64,000 nucleotides of DNA from Phycisphaerae bacterium (GTDB taxonomy: Bacteria; Planctomycetota; Phycisphaerae; UBA1845): contig JANQQK010000013.1 of NCBI GenBank assembly GCA_028289375.1, positions 1 through 64,000 of the forward strand. Direction: 5' to 3'. Every line of letters begins with the position of its first letter. Within the stretch, counting starts at the first letter, position 1. The position numbers and the translations under genes are program-made. Positions 17,550 to 26,939 of the stretch are shown here, piece by piece. The notes beneath the pieces are model-generated. The model saw only the letters and a list, made by a program, of their open reading frames with translations. It did no database searches and was not told the origin of the DNA.

Positions 17550-20500
17550 CTACTGACCGGCTGCCGGAAGTTGGACGACCTGCCACTCGAGGTAGCTTGG
17601 TTGGCCCCAACGCATGCGCTGAATCTGCAGGTTCGACGACGAAGTCAATACGCCGGTTGCGAACGGTCGCGGGAATGCGCGTCCGGTTCCACCGCAAGTC
17701 ATGCTCTGGAAGATCAGCGTCCGCGCAGGATCGATCGGCGCCAACGACGCGTTGGCCGTCGACCAACTGCTGTTGGACGCGTTGTTGATCTGTCCTCGTT
17801 GGGCGGCGCCGCCGCTGCCAAAGTCGATGACATGATACTCAACGGTCCGCGTGCCGCTGCTGCCGGTGTGCTGGTAGAACTCAACAGTGTCGCTGCCAAC
17901 AAGGCGACCGGCGATCGCCGCGTACGCCAAACCGTTTTGCGTTGAACGCGACTGGAACAGCAGAATCGATGACGCCGGGTCGATCGGGTTGATCGACGCC
18001 GCGGCCGGCGCGTTCTGGCGCGGGCCACTGAAACTGATCGTCCCGTGCTGCACGCTGCCGATCTTGCTCGGATCGAACTCGACGACGGTCCAGTTATAGT
18101 TGACGCTCGAGTTGTTCGACGCGGCACGTTGAATGCGTACCGATGTCGACGTCTCGACATGCGCGGTCAACTGAGCCTCGTTGTAGTAGCTGCGGCTACC
18201 CGAATTCGTGTCAGCCGACACGAACGCGATGGCGTTGCCGGCGTCCACGACGCCACCGATGTTGTCGGCACGGCTGCCCTGCCCGTTGCTGAACGAGCCG
18301 TTGCCGTGGTAGGCGGTGAATTCATCGCCGACACATTCGACGACCTGCCAGCTGACCCACGTCGAGTTGCCTGAGTTCTGACGCTCGATGCGAACGGTAC
18401 TCCCATCCAGCAGATAACCGCGAACCATGGCACGATCGGCGTTGGTATTGCCATTCGTGTAGCCCGTTCCGTAACTGATCATGGCGAATGCATGGTTGAG
18501 ATCGACCGTATTGATCGGCACATCCAGCGACGCACCAGTCACTTCGACTCGCCCTGACTGCACGCTGTAGCCGGACATTGCGTTCGGATCGAACGGCGTG
18601 ACGGCCACTTCGTTGCTGTTCGGGCTTTCGTTGCCGAAATCGTCGAACGCGGTCACGACGTAGTGGTAGGTCGTTCCGTTGACAAGTCCGCCATCGGCGT
18701 AGCTGGTGGCGTCGTCGTTGTCGATGTTGACGTACGGTCCGCCGCTCGTGGTGCTGCGGTAGATGCCATACTCGCGGAAGTCAGGTTCCGAATTGGCATC
18801 CCAGGACAGATCAACACCACCGTTGGTCGGCGTTCCGACAAGATTGGTCGGTGCAGCCGGCGGAATTGTGTCGACCGGTGTGGCCGTGACCTCCAGGCTG
18901 TACGCGCTCTCCTCCTGCGTGCCGCCATTGATGGACACCACGACGTAAAAGTAGGGTTGGCCGATGACGACGTTGGTGTCGACATGCGGCGGGTCGTAGA
19001 CCTGGGCGATGCCTGTATACGGACCACCAGAGCTCGTCGCACGATACACACCATAGCCAATCAGCTCAGGATGCGAGACCGGGCTCCAGTTGATGGTGAC
19101 CTGCCCCTGGCCCCCGGTCGCGCTCACATTCTGCGGCTGCGGCATTGGCTGCTCAGGGTCGGCGAAGACCTCGTTGCTGAATCCGCTTTCGCGCGCGAGG
19201 TTGTCAACGGCGGTCACGACGTAGTAATAGCGCGTACCGTTCACGACCGTGTCATCCTCGTACTCGCTCAACACATCGCTGCCGACGTAGCTGTACGGTC
19301 CACCGCTTGTCGTGCTGCGGTAGGTGTTGTAGCTGGTCACGCTTGGCTGCGTTGAGTCATCCCAATCGAGGAACACGTACTCGTCGCCTTCGACGAGAAC
19401 CTGGAGATTCGTCGGCGGCAGCGGTTCGGGCGTCGACGACGGAACCGCGGATACCTCATTGCTGTAAGGACTCAGATTGCCCCAGTTGTCCTCAGCCTGC
19501 ACGACGAAATAGTATGTCACACCATTGGTCAATCCGGTGACAAGCCATTCGGTAACATCGTCGCTGTCGATCTCGTCATATGGACCGCCCTGCGTTTCGG
19601 CGATGTAGATGAAGTAGCTGTTGAAGTCCGGTTCGGTGTTGGCGTCCCAGGTCAGGTAGACCTGACTGTCCAGCGCCGTCGCCTGCAGGTTCGTCGGTGC
19701 TGCTGGTGGAACCATGTCGCGTGGCAGCGCCTGAACCTGAACACTGTAGGCACTTTCCGAACCGCCCAGATCCGTCGCGGTAATGACGTAGTAGTACCAC
19801 GTTCCATTCGTCACGTTGTTGTCGACGTAGTCGCTGGTAAAGGCATCGTCGATCAGCGTGTACGGACCGCCGTTGGCCGTTCCGCGGTAGACGGTGTAGA
19901 AATCGAGATCGGATTCGCCACTATCTGCCCAGTCGAGTGAGACGCTGCCGTCGCCGGCCATCGCGACAACACCGGTCGGAGGATTTGGGGCGGGGTCAGC
20001 GGTCGGCGTCACGAAGATACCCGAGCTGTAGTCGCTCTCGTTGCCGGCGTCGTCGAGCGTCGTGACCTGGTAGAAGTAAGTCACTTCGTTGGTCAATCCG
20101 GTGTCGAGGTATTCCGGGTCTTCGGTTGTCCCGATCAACGTGTAAGGCGGACTGGACGAGAGACTCCTGTAGACGTTGTACTCCAGGACGTCCGGCTCGT
20201 TGACCGCCTCCCAGAAGAGCGAGACCGTCTCAAAGCCGGCCACACCGGTGAGGTTGTCAGGCTCGGATGGTGGGTTGTCGTCGAACGGAATGGCTGATAC
20301 CTCAGCGCTGAATGGACTCAGCGCTCCTGACGTATCCTCGGCCTGAATCACGAAGTAATACGTGACACCATTGGTCAGGCCGCCCACGTACCAACTGGTA
20401 ACGTCATCGTTGTCGATCTCCTCGTAAGGACCGCCACTCGTCAGCGAATAGTAGATGTAGTACGAGTTGAAATCCGGCTCTGGATTCTGACTCCACGACA

Positions 20501-22418
20501 GGATGACGTGGCGATCGTGCGGCTCAGCCGTCAGCCCCGTCGGCGCAGACGGCGGGAAGTTGGTCGGTGTACCGCTGACTTCCCCGCTCAGCACGCCTTC
20601 ATTGCCGTTGGCATCGCGGGCAAGAACAACGTAGTAGTAGGTCGTGTCGTTGACCAGCCCTGTATCATAGAAGTCGCTCGACGACAGCAAGCCGCTGTGC
20701 ACCTGCGTGTACGGCCCACCCGTTGTCAATGAGCGGAACAGCTTGTAACCAACGATGTTTGATTCCGGGTTGTCGTCCCAGTCGATCGACAACGCTGTCT
20801 CGTCGATGGTCGTCGCGAGATTCTGCGGGGCGATCGGGAACACGACGCCGGCAGTGCCGAGATCCTCATTGCTCACCGTGCTCTCGTTACCCTGTGCAAA
20901 GGCGCTAACGACATAGTAGTAGGTCGTGCCGAGCGTAACGGTCGTGTCATCGTAGGACGTCGTTGTGCTCGTCCCGACCTGAGTGTACGTGCCGCCGGGC
21001 GAAGTCGCGCGGTAAACGCGATACTCGACGATGTCCGGTTCGGGATTGGCGTTCCACGTGACGTTGATGCTGTCCGCGTCGGCCGTGGCGATCAATCCGG
21101 TCGGTGCACCCGGGTAGCCACCCTGTACGGTCCAGGAACGGGTGGCAGTCATCCACTGGGCGCGGGCGGTTTCATCGCGGACGCGCGTCGTGTTATCAAC
21201 CACCGTGACGGAAACGTCGTGAATCGTGTCGGAGAGGTTGTCATAGTCGGGCGTGAAACTCGCACCGTTCGCACCGCTCACGGGCAACCCATCGATAAAC
21301 CATTGGACGTCCAGACTGTGGCCAACCGGTTGCATCGGAGTCACGTTGAACGTCGTACCGGCGAAGTATGGCTCGCTCGATGACGGCGTTGCGGCGTCGA
21401 TGGGCGACACATCCTGATAAAGGACGATGATGAACTGCTCTGCGTTGACCTCCTCAAACGGGCGATTGAGGCTCCGCATCTTGGACGAAACCGTCGGGCG
21501 ATAGATGCCGGTCGCACGATAGTACGCCCCCTCGAACGTATCCACGTTGGGCAGGTCCAGCCAGCGATACCACTTCGTTTGCAAGGACGTCTGCTCGGCG
21601 GCGGTATAGATGCTCACATTGGCAAGCCAGGGATCGCTTCCGGTATAGGGCGAGCTACTGTCGACGTATTCATCGGCAAGGTTTCCGAAGCTGTGGCCAA
21701 ACTCATGCAACGCCACCTCCTTCGACAGGCTGTGGTTGCCGACAACCGTACCGATTTCAAGCGTGTACCATGCGACACCACCGTACGTCGTCGAATTGGC
21801 GAGCGCGAGAATCTGATCCTCATCTGGAGCGTTTGAAGCCGCGTCGCGCGCCTTGCCGATGTTGATCAGCAGTCGGCGACCGTTCGAGTAGTACATATCC
21901 AACGCCGTATCGCGAAGCGGGCCACCCTCCTCATCAACGCCCGACTCGTTGGAGATCACATCGACACGGTGCACGTTGAAATAGGGCTCGTAAGCATCGA
22001 ATGGATTCTCCGCGAAGAAGCCGGCGAGGATGTTGTTGACGTGCTGTTCGTAGTCCGGCAGGTCAGCCACGGTGTACCCGTCGCCGACAAACACAATGTC
22101 AACGCGGTTGTCGACGGGGCCGTTGTCATGCAGCGTCGTGGTGTTGAAAGGCACGGCCATCTGCAACGTTGAGTCCAGTCCGTAGAGCGCGCGTGCCTGC
22201 GGATCGCTCGGGTCAGCGTGGATAGCGGTACAGCCGGTTGTCAGGTGATGGTGCGGACCATCATGCTGCTGATCATCACCAGCATCGTAATACGTTTCGC
22301 GACTGGGTTTGTCGGAATCCTGCTGACGTTCGATACGCAAAGGTGGCGCCGCGATGGTGTGCGTCATGACGGCCATTGAAACGGTAAACGCTGCGAGCAA
22401 TCTCGCCCTGGACAACAT
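17550..22418 (-). CDS. Secreted M64-like metallopeptidase with nine FN3 domains
   Basis: 1622 residues from ATG 22418, chosen because AAGGAGG lies upstream and a signal peptide follows at once (MLSRARLLAAFTVSMAVM). Residues about 100-345 match peptidase family M64: VDIVFVGDGYTVADL and zinc site HEFGHSFGNLADEY from 238. A PKD-like segment follows (about 350-430), then nine FN3 domains of about 93 residues (436 to about 1275). Domains 3, 6 and 9 resemble each other most (DFNSYYIYY / DFNSYFIYI, NGVTYYFV), suggesting growth by triplet duplication. The last 330 residues are four repeats of about 75 residues, each with a VRIERQ/VRIQR strand and a WQVVE-like strand, a domain I do not recognise. No dockerin or CTERM tail is present. 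Predicted extracellular protease, possibly for glycoproteins. Confidence 0.88.
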   Translation of the reverse strand: MLSRARLLAAFTVSMAVMTHTIAAPPLRIERQQDSDKPSRETYYDAGDDQQHDGPHHHLTTGCTAIHADPSDPQARALYGLDSTLQMAVPFNTTTLHDNGPVDNRVDIVFVGDGYTVADLPDYEQHVNNILAGFFAENPFDAYEPYFNVHRVDVISNESGVDEEGGPLRDTALDMYYSNGRRLLINIGKARDAASNAPDEDQILALANSTTYGGVAWYTLEIGTVVGNHSLSKEVALHEFGHSFGNLADEYVDSSSPYTGSDPWLANVSIYTAAEQTSLQTKWYRWLDLPNVDTFEGAYYRATGIYRPTVSSKMRSLNRPFEEVNAEQFIIVLYQDVSPIDAATPSSSEPYFAGTTFNVTPMQPVGHSLDVQWFIDGLPVSGANGASFTPDYDNLSDTIHDVSVTVVDNTTRVRDETARAQWMTATRSWTVQGGYPGAPTGLIATADADSINVTWNANPEPDIVEYRVYRATSPGGTYTQVGTSTTTSYDDTTVTLGTTYYYVVSAFAQGNESTVSNEDLGTAGVVFPIAPQNLATTIDETALSIDWDDNPESNIVGYKLFRSLTTGGPYTQVHSGLLSSSDFYDTGLVNDTTYYYVVLARDANGNEGVLSGEVSGTPTNFPPSAPTGLTAEPHDRHVILSWSQNPEPDFNSYYIYYSLTSGGPYEEIDNDDVTSWYVGGLTNGVTYYFVIQAEDTSGALSPFSAEVSAIPFDDNPPSEPDNLTGVAGFETVSLFWEAVNEPDVLEYNVYRSLSSSPPYTLIGTTEDPEYLDTGLTNEVTYFYQVTTLDDAGNESDYSSGIFVTPTADPAPNPPTGVVAMAGDGSVSLDWADSGESDLDFYTVYRGTANGGPYTLIDDAFTSDYVDNNVTNGTWYYYVITATDLGGSESAYSVQVQALPRDMVPPAAPTNLQATALDSQVYLTWDANTEPDFNSYFIYIAETQGGPYDEIDSDDVTEWLVTGLTNGVTYYFVVQAEDNWGNLSPYSNEVSAVPSSTPEPLPPTNLQVLVEGDEYVFLDWDDSTQPSVTSYNTYRSTTSGGPYSYVGSDVLSEYEDDTVVNGTRYYYVVTAVDNLARESGFSNEVFADPEQPMPQPQNVSATGGQGQVTINWSPVSHPELIGYGVYRATSSGGPYTGIAQVYDPPHVDTNVVIGQPYFYVVVSINGGTQEESAYSLEVTATPVDTIPPAAPTNLVGTPTNGGVDLSWDANSEPDFREYGIYRSTTSGGPYVNIDNDDATSYADGGLVNGTTYHYVVTAFDDFGNESPNSNEVAVTPFDPNAMSGYSVQSGRVEVTGASLDVPINTVDLNHAFAMISYGTGYTNGNTNADRAMVRGYLLDGSTVRIERQNSGNSTWVSWQVVECVGDEFTAYHGNGSFSNGQGSRADNIGGVVDAGNAIAFVSADTNSGSRSYYNEAQLTAHVETSTSVRIQRAASNNSSVNYNWTVVEFDPSKIGSVQHGTISFSGPRQNAPAAASINPIDPASSILLFQSRSTQNGLAYAAIAGRLVGSDTVEFYQHTGSSGTRTVEYHVIDFGSGGAAQRGQINNASNSSWSTANASLAPIDPARTLIFQSMTCGGTGRAFPRPFATGVLTSSSNLQIQRMRWGQPSYLEWQVVQLPAAGQ

Positions 22419-22719
22419 GGTAGATGCCTCCTTCAAAAGGGAATGGGAAGTGTCGGTGGTTGTCACTGTGACCCGCGCCATACACCATGGATTATCCAGC
22501 GCCCCTGAAGGAGTGGAACTGCTCGGTGATTTAGATTGCGTTAAGTCTTTGTGCGCGCAATTGACTCTCTTGATATGAAGATTCCAACCAATGAATGAGC
22601 GTTTTGCACGAATTCTTTCGCACGTGTGTCATGCCCGTGCGCGATCACCAGATGGGATTGCGCGCATCGCACACGGGGTGCTTCACGCTGCATGAATGGA
22701 TAAGCGCGTGACGAAAATT
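22419..22719. other. Promoter region of the M64 peptidase gene
   Basis: 301 bp between the M64 start and the stop of the next minus-strand gene. Apart from the AAGGAGG ribosome site next to 22418 I see no convincing -35/-10 pair, terminator or repeat. Confidence 0.45.
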
Positions 22720-25450
22720 CTACGGACTGGTGGCTGTCGCAAGTCTCTCGAAGTCAAAGAGATCGACATCGCCGTCCTGGTCGAAGTCGGCGTCGACCGC
22801 AGGATCGCAATTGGCGGAGGCCAAATTGCCGGAGCCGTTGAAGCATTCTTGAAACAACTGAAAGTCCAGAAGGTTCACAACGCCGTCACCATTCAGGTCA
22901 GGCGAAACCGCCGCGATCGTCAACGTCACATTCGTCGGGTTGTAGTGCACCTCGTACACTGGCGGAATCGACAAATCTGTAAATTCACCAGACACGTCCG
23001 CAGCCTCGAGAATGACAAACTCGTCGGTCATCTTCGGCGCAAAGGCATTGAGATGCGTCACAACCAAAGTACCGCCAAGCGTCGCGCTCCCGGAAATCGT
23101 CAGCATGTCTGACCCCGTGTCATCGATCTCGATATCGAGTGCACCGCCTGGCTGATCGTAGTCGCCATCGATCATGAGTTGGCCGATCGACGTTCCCGGT
23201 GCAACCGCCCCGCCGCTGTTCTCGAGATCCCCGAGGTACTGACCATCACCCTTGAACAAGCCGCCCTGCAACGCAAACGGATCGCTCGTACTTAGATCGA
23301 GCATCGTGCCGGCGTTGATGATCGTCCCGCCAGCCATCTGCGTGACCAGCGCCGTCGTGACTTCCAGCGTACCTTGCTGAATGTCGATCACGCCCTCGTT
23401 GTTCAGATCAGTGTTCTGAAGGAGCGTGACTCCGTCGTTCGTCGTGCGGATGAGCGTGCCGGAATTGTTGATACTCCTGCTGCTCGTGGCCCTGCCGTCG
23501 TATCGGAAGTCGATCAGCCCCGTTTCGTTGTTGTCGATTCTCCCCGAGCCACTGAACCCGAAACCGCCACGAAAGACCATGGTGCCGTTGTTGATGAATG
23601 GACGAGACAAGGATCGCGAGCTGCTGGTGGGATTGATCGTGGTCACGCCATCGGAAGTGATAACGCCGCCCGCAAATATGGAACCATTTGACCACGTGAA
23701 GGCATCCACGATTCTAATCGGGCTTGATCCGTGGATGACGGACCCGGCGTCGAGAAATGCCAGTTCGTTGATGTTGACTTGCTGACCGGTGTCGAGGTAG
23801 AGCGATGAGCTGTTGAAATTGACGGGGATGGTCACCGTATCAAAACTGATTTCCCGATCGGTCGGGGCCTCGAATCGCATGGTTCCGCGTCTGATGGTGA
23901 CGTGATCACCGTAGTCGATGATGTCAGCATCCGGCGCGAACGTCCACCCACAACCGTCGCACTCGATTCCGTCAGAAATGTTGACGGAACCGTGGCAGGT
24001 GCTGCTGCCCGCCCAGAGCAGGAGATTCTCCGCGGTCATTGTGGATGTCGATTGAAGATCGTGGTTCGCCCCGGCGAACTTCAGGATGGCTCCGGGATCA
24101 GAGATGATGTCCCCCGTATAGGTGCTGCTACCATTGAGCGGATGCGTCGCAAAACTGAAGGTTCCCGTTTGATTGTGGAACAGGCCGTCGTTGATGATGG
24201 CACCGTTGATGCTGATCTCGCCATCGCCGACTGTTCGAAGAACGGTGCCACCGTCGTTCGTGATGACTCCGCCGGCGACACCACCGCCGTTGGTCTGAAA
24301 ATCCACGACAACGCCTGGAGCGATATTGAGTCGGCCTCCGCTTGAGAGGCTGAATCCGGAGCGAAATATCGCCTGATCATTGATATTCAGAACGCGCGAC
24401 ATGCTCCTGCTGCTGGACGTCGCATTGAAGACAACCGGACCATCGGCCGTGATGGCACCGCCAGGCCAGAAGGAACCCCTGGTCCATCTGAACTCACCAC
24501 TGATGTTGATTGGGCTTGAGCCATACAGAGACCCGGTGACCATGGTGAAGTCGACGACGTTGACCGGCTGGCCGGTGTCAAACTCGATGGTTCCGGATGA
24601 CTCGCCCGGCGTGGTGATCGTTACGGATTGCAGGTCGATCGGCTCATCGACCGGAGCAAAGAAGTTGACGCGGCCCCGTTCGACATAGACGTGTTGGCCG
24701 TAGCTGACAATGTTGGCATCGTCGGCGAACGTCCATCGACCACCAACGCCGTCAATACGCTCCGCGATGTCGACCGTTCCATGAAAGAAGCCATCGTTGC
24801 TGCTTCTCAACTGGAGGGTCTCTGCCGTCAAGGTCGACGATGGCATGAACATCTGGTCACTCTGCAGTCCGAGCAGTGTGCCCGGATCGCTACGCACTTC
24901 TCCAGTATGGGTGGCTGGGTGGTAGAGGTAGAATTCACCGGTCTGATTGTGGATCAAACCGGAGTTATTGACGGGTGTCTGAATGTTCGCGTCGCCGTCA
25001 CCTTCTGTCCGAACGAACGAGCCGCGAACATCGACAAGCCCGCTGCCACCAACGAACATTGCGGAATCGCCTTCGTACTCGAAAGTCGCATCCGTTCCAA
25101 TCTCGAACGTTGCCCCACTGTTCATGCTGACGACCCTTCGGACATTGCGGCCCACACCGCCAGTCAGGCGAAGGTCGCCGCGGCTGAGCGTGACCGAGTT
25201 GTTCACGATCGCCATACCGTCGGTCACCTCCGTCGTACCGACGCCATCAATCGTGCCCCGACGCCAGATGAGTTTGCCGTCGATCAACAGGTTGTCGTCC
25301 ACACTGAGCGTTGCGTTGCCGGTCATCTCGACATCGCCGAGGATGCTTGAAGCTTCATCAAGTTCGAGACGCGTGGAACCGTTGCTGCCGTCGATCACAA
25401 ACTCAAGGCTGCTGGCCAATGAGTTCAGAATCGTGTCACTCTCGCGATAG
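22720..25450 (-). repeat. Long degenerate direct repeat, copy A
   Basis: Encodes the beta-repeat plus dockerin part of the 22720 product. It matches copy B (26940-29690) in the same orientation, with the last 60 codons nearly identical in protein (AAVSPDLNGDGVVNLLDF, then DQDGDVDLFDFERLATAT). The limits are estimated from protein similarity. Confidence 0.7.
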
Positions 25451-25872
25451 ATGATGTGGTCCTGGCACACATCACCAGGAATGCAGGCGTTGTCCCCATC
25501 TGCCGGGATGGCGTTTTCGTACCAGTTCATGCACTCGCCCCACTCGCGGCCGCCGGGCAACCCAAGCTCCCCGGACCAGTGCTTGACCGTCTCACTGCCA
25601 CCCATGGTTTCGTCGAAGCACTCGTTGTAGCCAGGAATATCCTCGACGCATTCTGGCGTACGCGACTTGATCTGCATGCTTCCACGGACGGCGAACTGGC
25701 CACCGGACATGGCCGCGCTTCGCGCAACGCCGATCGTCCCCGTTGCCTCGAAAGGCCCACCAGTCTTGCCGACTTCACCACCTGACGTAAACGACGATTT
25801 GTTGATCTCGAAATCTTGTGCCGCCACAGACGGTACGATCAGAAGCAGAATGATCCACGGGCGCAAATCCAT
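22720..25872 (-). CDS. Secreted beta-strand-repeat protein with dockerin-like tail
   Basis: 1050 residues. A signal peptide (MDLRPWIILLLIVPSVAAQ) is followed by a short head shared with many planctomycete proteins (FEINKSSFTSGGEV), a Cys-containing link (CIPGDVCQDH) and about 750 residues of Gly/Asn/Asp-rich beta-helix repeats. Two internal modules are visible (HGTVDIAERIDGVGGRWTFA and HGSVNISDGIECDGCGWTFA). It ends in DLNGDGVVNLLDFQLFQECF and DADFDQDGDVDLFDFERL, a dockerin-type calcium module. GGAG lies 8 nt before the start and overlaps the end of the upstream gene region (15-bp gap), so it is co-transcribed with 25888. It is a close paralogue of the C-terminal two thirds of the 26940 product. 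Probable adhesive or structural surface protein. Confidence 0.86.
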   Translation of the reverse strand: MDLRPWIILLLIVPSVAAQDFEINKSSFTSGGEVGKTGGPFEATGTIGVARSAAMSGGQFAVRGSMQIKSRTPECVEDIPGYNECFDETMGGSETVKHWSGELGLPGGREWGECMNWYENAIPADGDNACIPGDVCQDHIIYRESDTILNSLASSLEFVIDGSNGSTRLELDEASSILGDVEMTGNATLSVDDNLLIDGKLIWRRGTIDGVGTTEVTDGMAIVNNSVTLSRGDLRLTGGVGRNVRRVVSMNSGATFEIGTDATFEYEGDSAMFVGGSGLVDVRGSFVRTEGDGDANIQTPVNNSGLIHNQTGEFYLYHPATHTGEVRSDPGTLLGLQSDQMFMPSSTLTAETLQLRSSNDGFFHGTVDIAERIDGVGGRWTFADDANIVSYGQHVYVERGRVNFFAPVDEPIDLQSVTITTPGESSGTIEFDTGQPVNVVDFTMVTGSLYGSSPINISGEFRWTRGSFWPGGAITADGPVVFNATSSSRSMSRVLNINDQAIFRSGFSLSSGGRLNIAPGVVVDFQTNGGGVAGGVITNDGGTVLRTVGDGEISINGAIINDGLFHNQTGTFSFATHPLNGSSTYTGDIISDPGAILKFAGANHDLQSTSTMTAENLLLWAGSSTCHGSVNISDGIECDGCGWTFAPDADIIDYGDHVTIRRGTMRFEAPTDREISFDTVTIPVNFNSSSLYLDTGQQVNINELAFLDAGSVIHGSSPIRIVDAFTWSNGSIFAGGVITSDGVTTINPTSSSRSLSRPFINNGTMVFRGGFGFSGSGRIDNNETGLIDFRYDGRATSSRSINNSGTLIRTTNDGVTLLQNTDLNNEGVIDIQQGTLEVTTALVTQMAGGTIINAGTMLDLSTSDPFALQGGLFKGDGQYLGDLENSGGAVAPGTSIGQLMIDGDYDQPGGALDIEIDDTGSDMLTISGSATLGGTLVVTHLNAFAPKMTDEFVILEAADVSGEFTDLSIPPVYEVHYNPTNVTLTIAAVSPDLNGDGVVNLLDFQLFQECFNGSGNLASANCDPAVDADFDQDGDVDLFDFERLATATSP

Positions 25873-25887
25873 CGTCGGTACTCCGGG

Positions 25888-26916
25888 CTACTTGACATTC
25901 GCACAAAGGACATGCACGCGGACGCCGTCACTGGTGTCCAAATGGCAGGACCACCCACAACCATCCTCGCCGCAAACCGGATGATTCGAATAAATGTCGT
26001 GAAGACCTACCAACGCGTTGCAGCCACCGCCAATCGGTCGCATGCCCTCCGGACAAAAGAGTTGCCCGCAGCATCCGAGGCCGCCTTCAAAATCCTCACT
26101 CATGTAGACCCAACCAATGTCGAGGGTACCACCGACAATGACGTCGCCGCCCTCATTGTTCAGATACAATGGCGCCGTGTTGCCACCATCACGGGCCATG
26201 ATTTCGTTGGCATCGATGGCGACATTGGAACCCGCTTCATCGCCAGCCACGATGATTCCGCCGCCCGCCGGGGACGCATCGCTGCTGCCCTGCGCATAGA
26301 GAACACCACCCGACCCGGCGTTGGACGCAAAGATCGTGGCAAACGTGTCGCTGTCCCAGTTCGCGTTGATTCCGAACGGAGCGCCGTCGCCTGAATCTAG
26401 GATGTTCAACTGGCCAAAAAGAGAATCCGGATCACCACCGACAGCCATGCGCTTCGTGACGTTCACGTCGCCGCGCATCTCAACGTCACCCACAACTTCG
26501 AGCTTCTTGTCCGGAATCGACGTACCAATACCGACGTTGTTGTTTTCGTCAACGAAGATCCCGCGGGTCCGCAATGAGTATGGAACGCTGGTGATCCGCT
26601 CACGCGGGCTGAGCGTTACCCCCTCAACCGTAACTTCCAGATATCGAACCGTTGAGACGAATGTGTCGTCATCCACGACCAGATCGACCGTGAAGCGCCC
26701 CTCTGACACGGCGACCTCGGGCATTGAAATCTGGTCGTACTGCGTGCCTCCCGTAAGTGAGCTCCAGATCGAGAATTCCATGGCATACGTGCCTTCGGCG
26801 AGGCAGCCATTGTCCTGCAGCTCACCTTGATAGGTGATGCGTGACGGCGCTTGCCCACTTGCCAACTGTGACATCGCGAGGAATAAGACACCGATGATGG
26901 TTGGTTTCGTACGCAT
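25888..26916 (-). CDS. Secreted trimeric-fibre-like protein, Cys-rich end
   Basis: 342 residues from ATG 26916, where AAGGAG lies 9 nt upstream. An ATG at 26943 overlaps the previous stop but has no ribosome site. Signal peptide RTKPTIIGVLFLAMSQLASGQ. The first 120 residues (ITYQGELQDNGCLAEGTYAM, then VPYSLRTRG) and the section NNNVGIGTSIPDKKLEVVGD match secreted proteins resembling phage tail-fibre shafts. The C-terminus is Cys-rich (GCCGQLFCPEGM, CGEDGCGWSCH). It is second in a three-gene transcription unit with the two large beta-repeat proteins (26940 upstream, 22720 downstream). No autocatalytic S74 peptidase motif is evident. Function inferred as surface fibre. Confidence 0.78.
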   Translation of the reverse strand: MRTKPTIIGVLFLAMSQLASGQAPSRITYQGELQDNGCLAEGTYAMEFSIWSSLTGGTQYDQISMPEVAVSEGRFTVDLVVDDDTFVSTVRYLEVTVEGVTLSPRERITSVPYSLRTRGIFVDENNNVGIGTSIPDKKLEVVGDVEMRGDVNVTKRMAVGGDPDSLFGQLNILDSGDGAPFGINANWDSDTFATIFASNAGSGGVLYAQGSSDASPAGGGIIVAGDEAGSNVAIDANEIMARDGGNTAPLYLNNEGGDVIVGGTLDIGWVYMSEDFEGGLGCCGQLFCPEGMRPIGGGCNALVGLHDIYSNHPVCGEDGCGWSCHLDTSDGVRVHVLCANVK

Positions 26917-26939
26917 ACCAAAACGCTCCTTTTTCTGAA

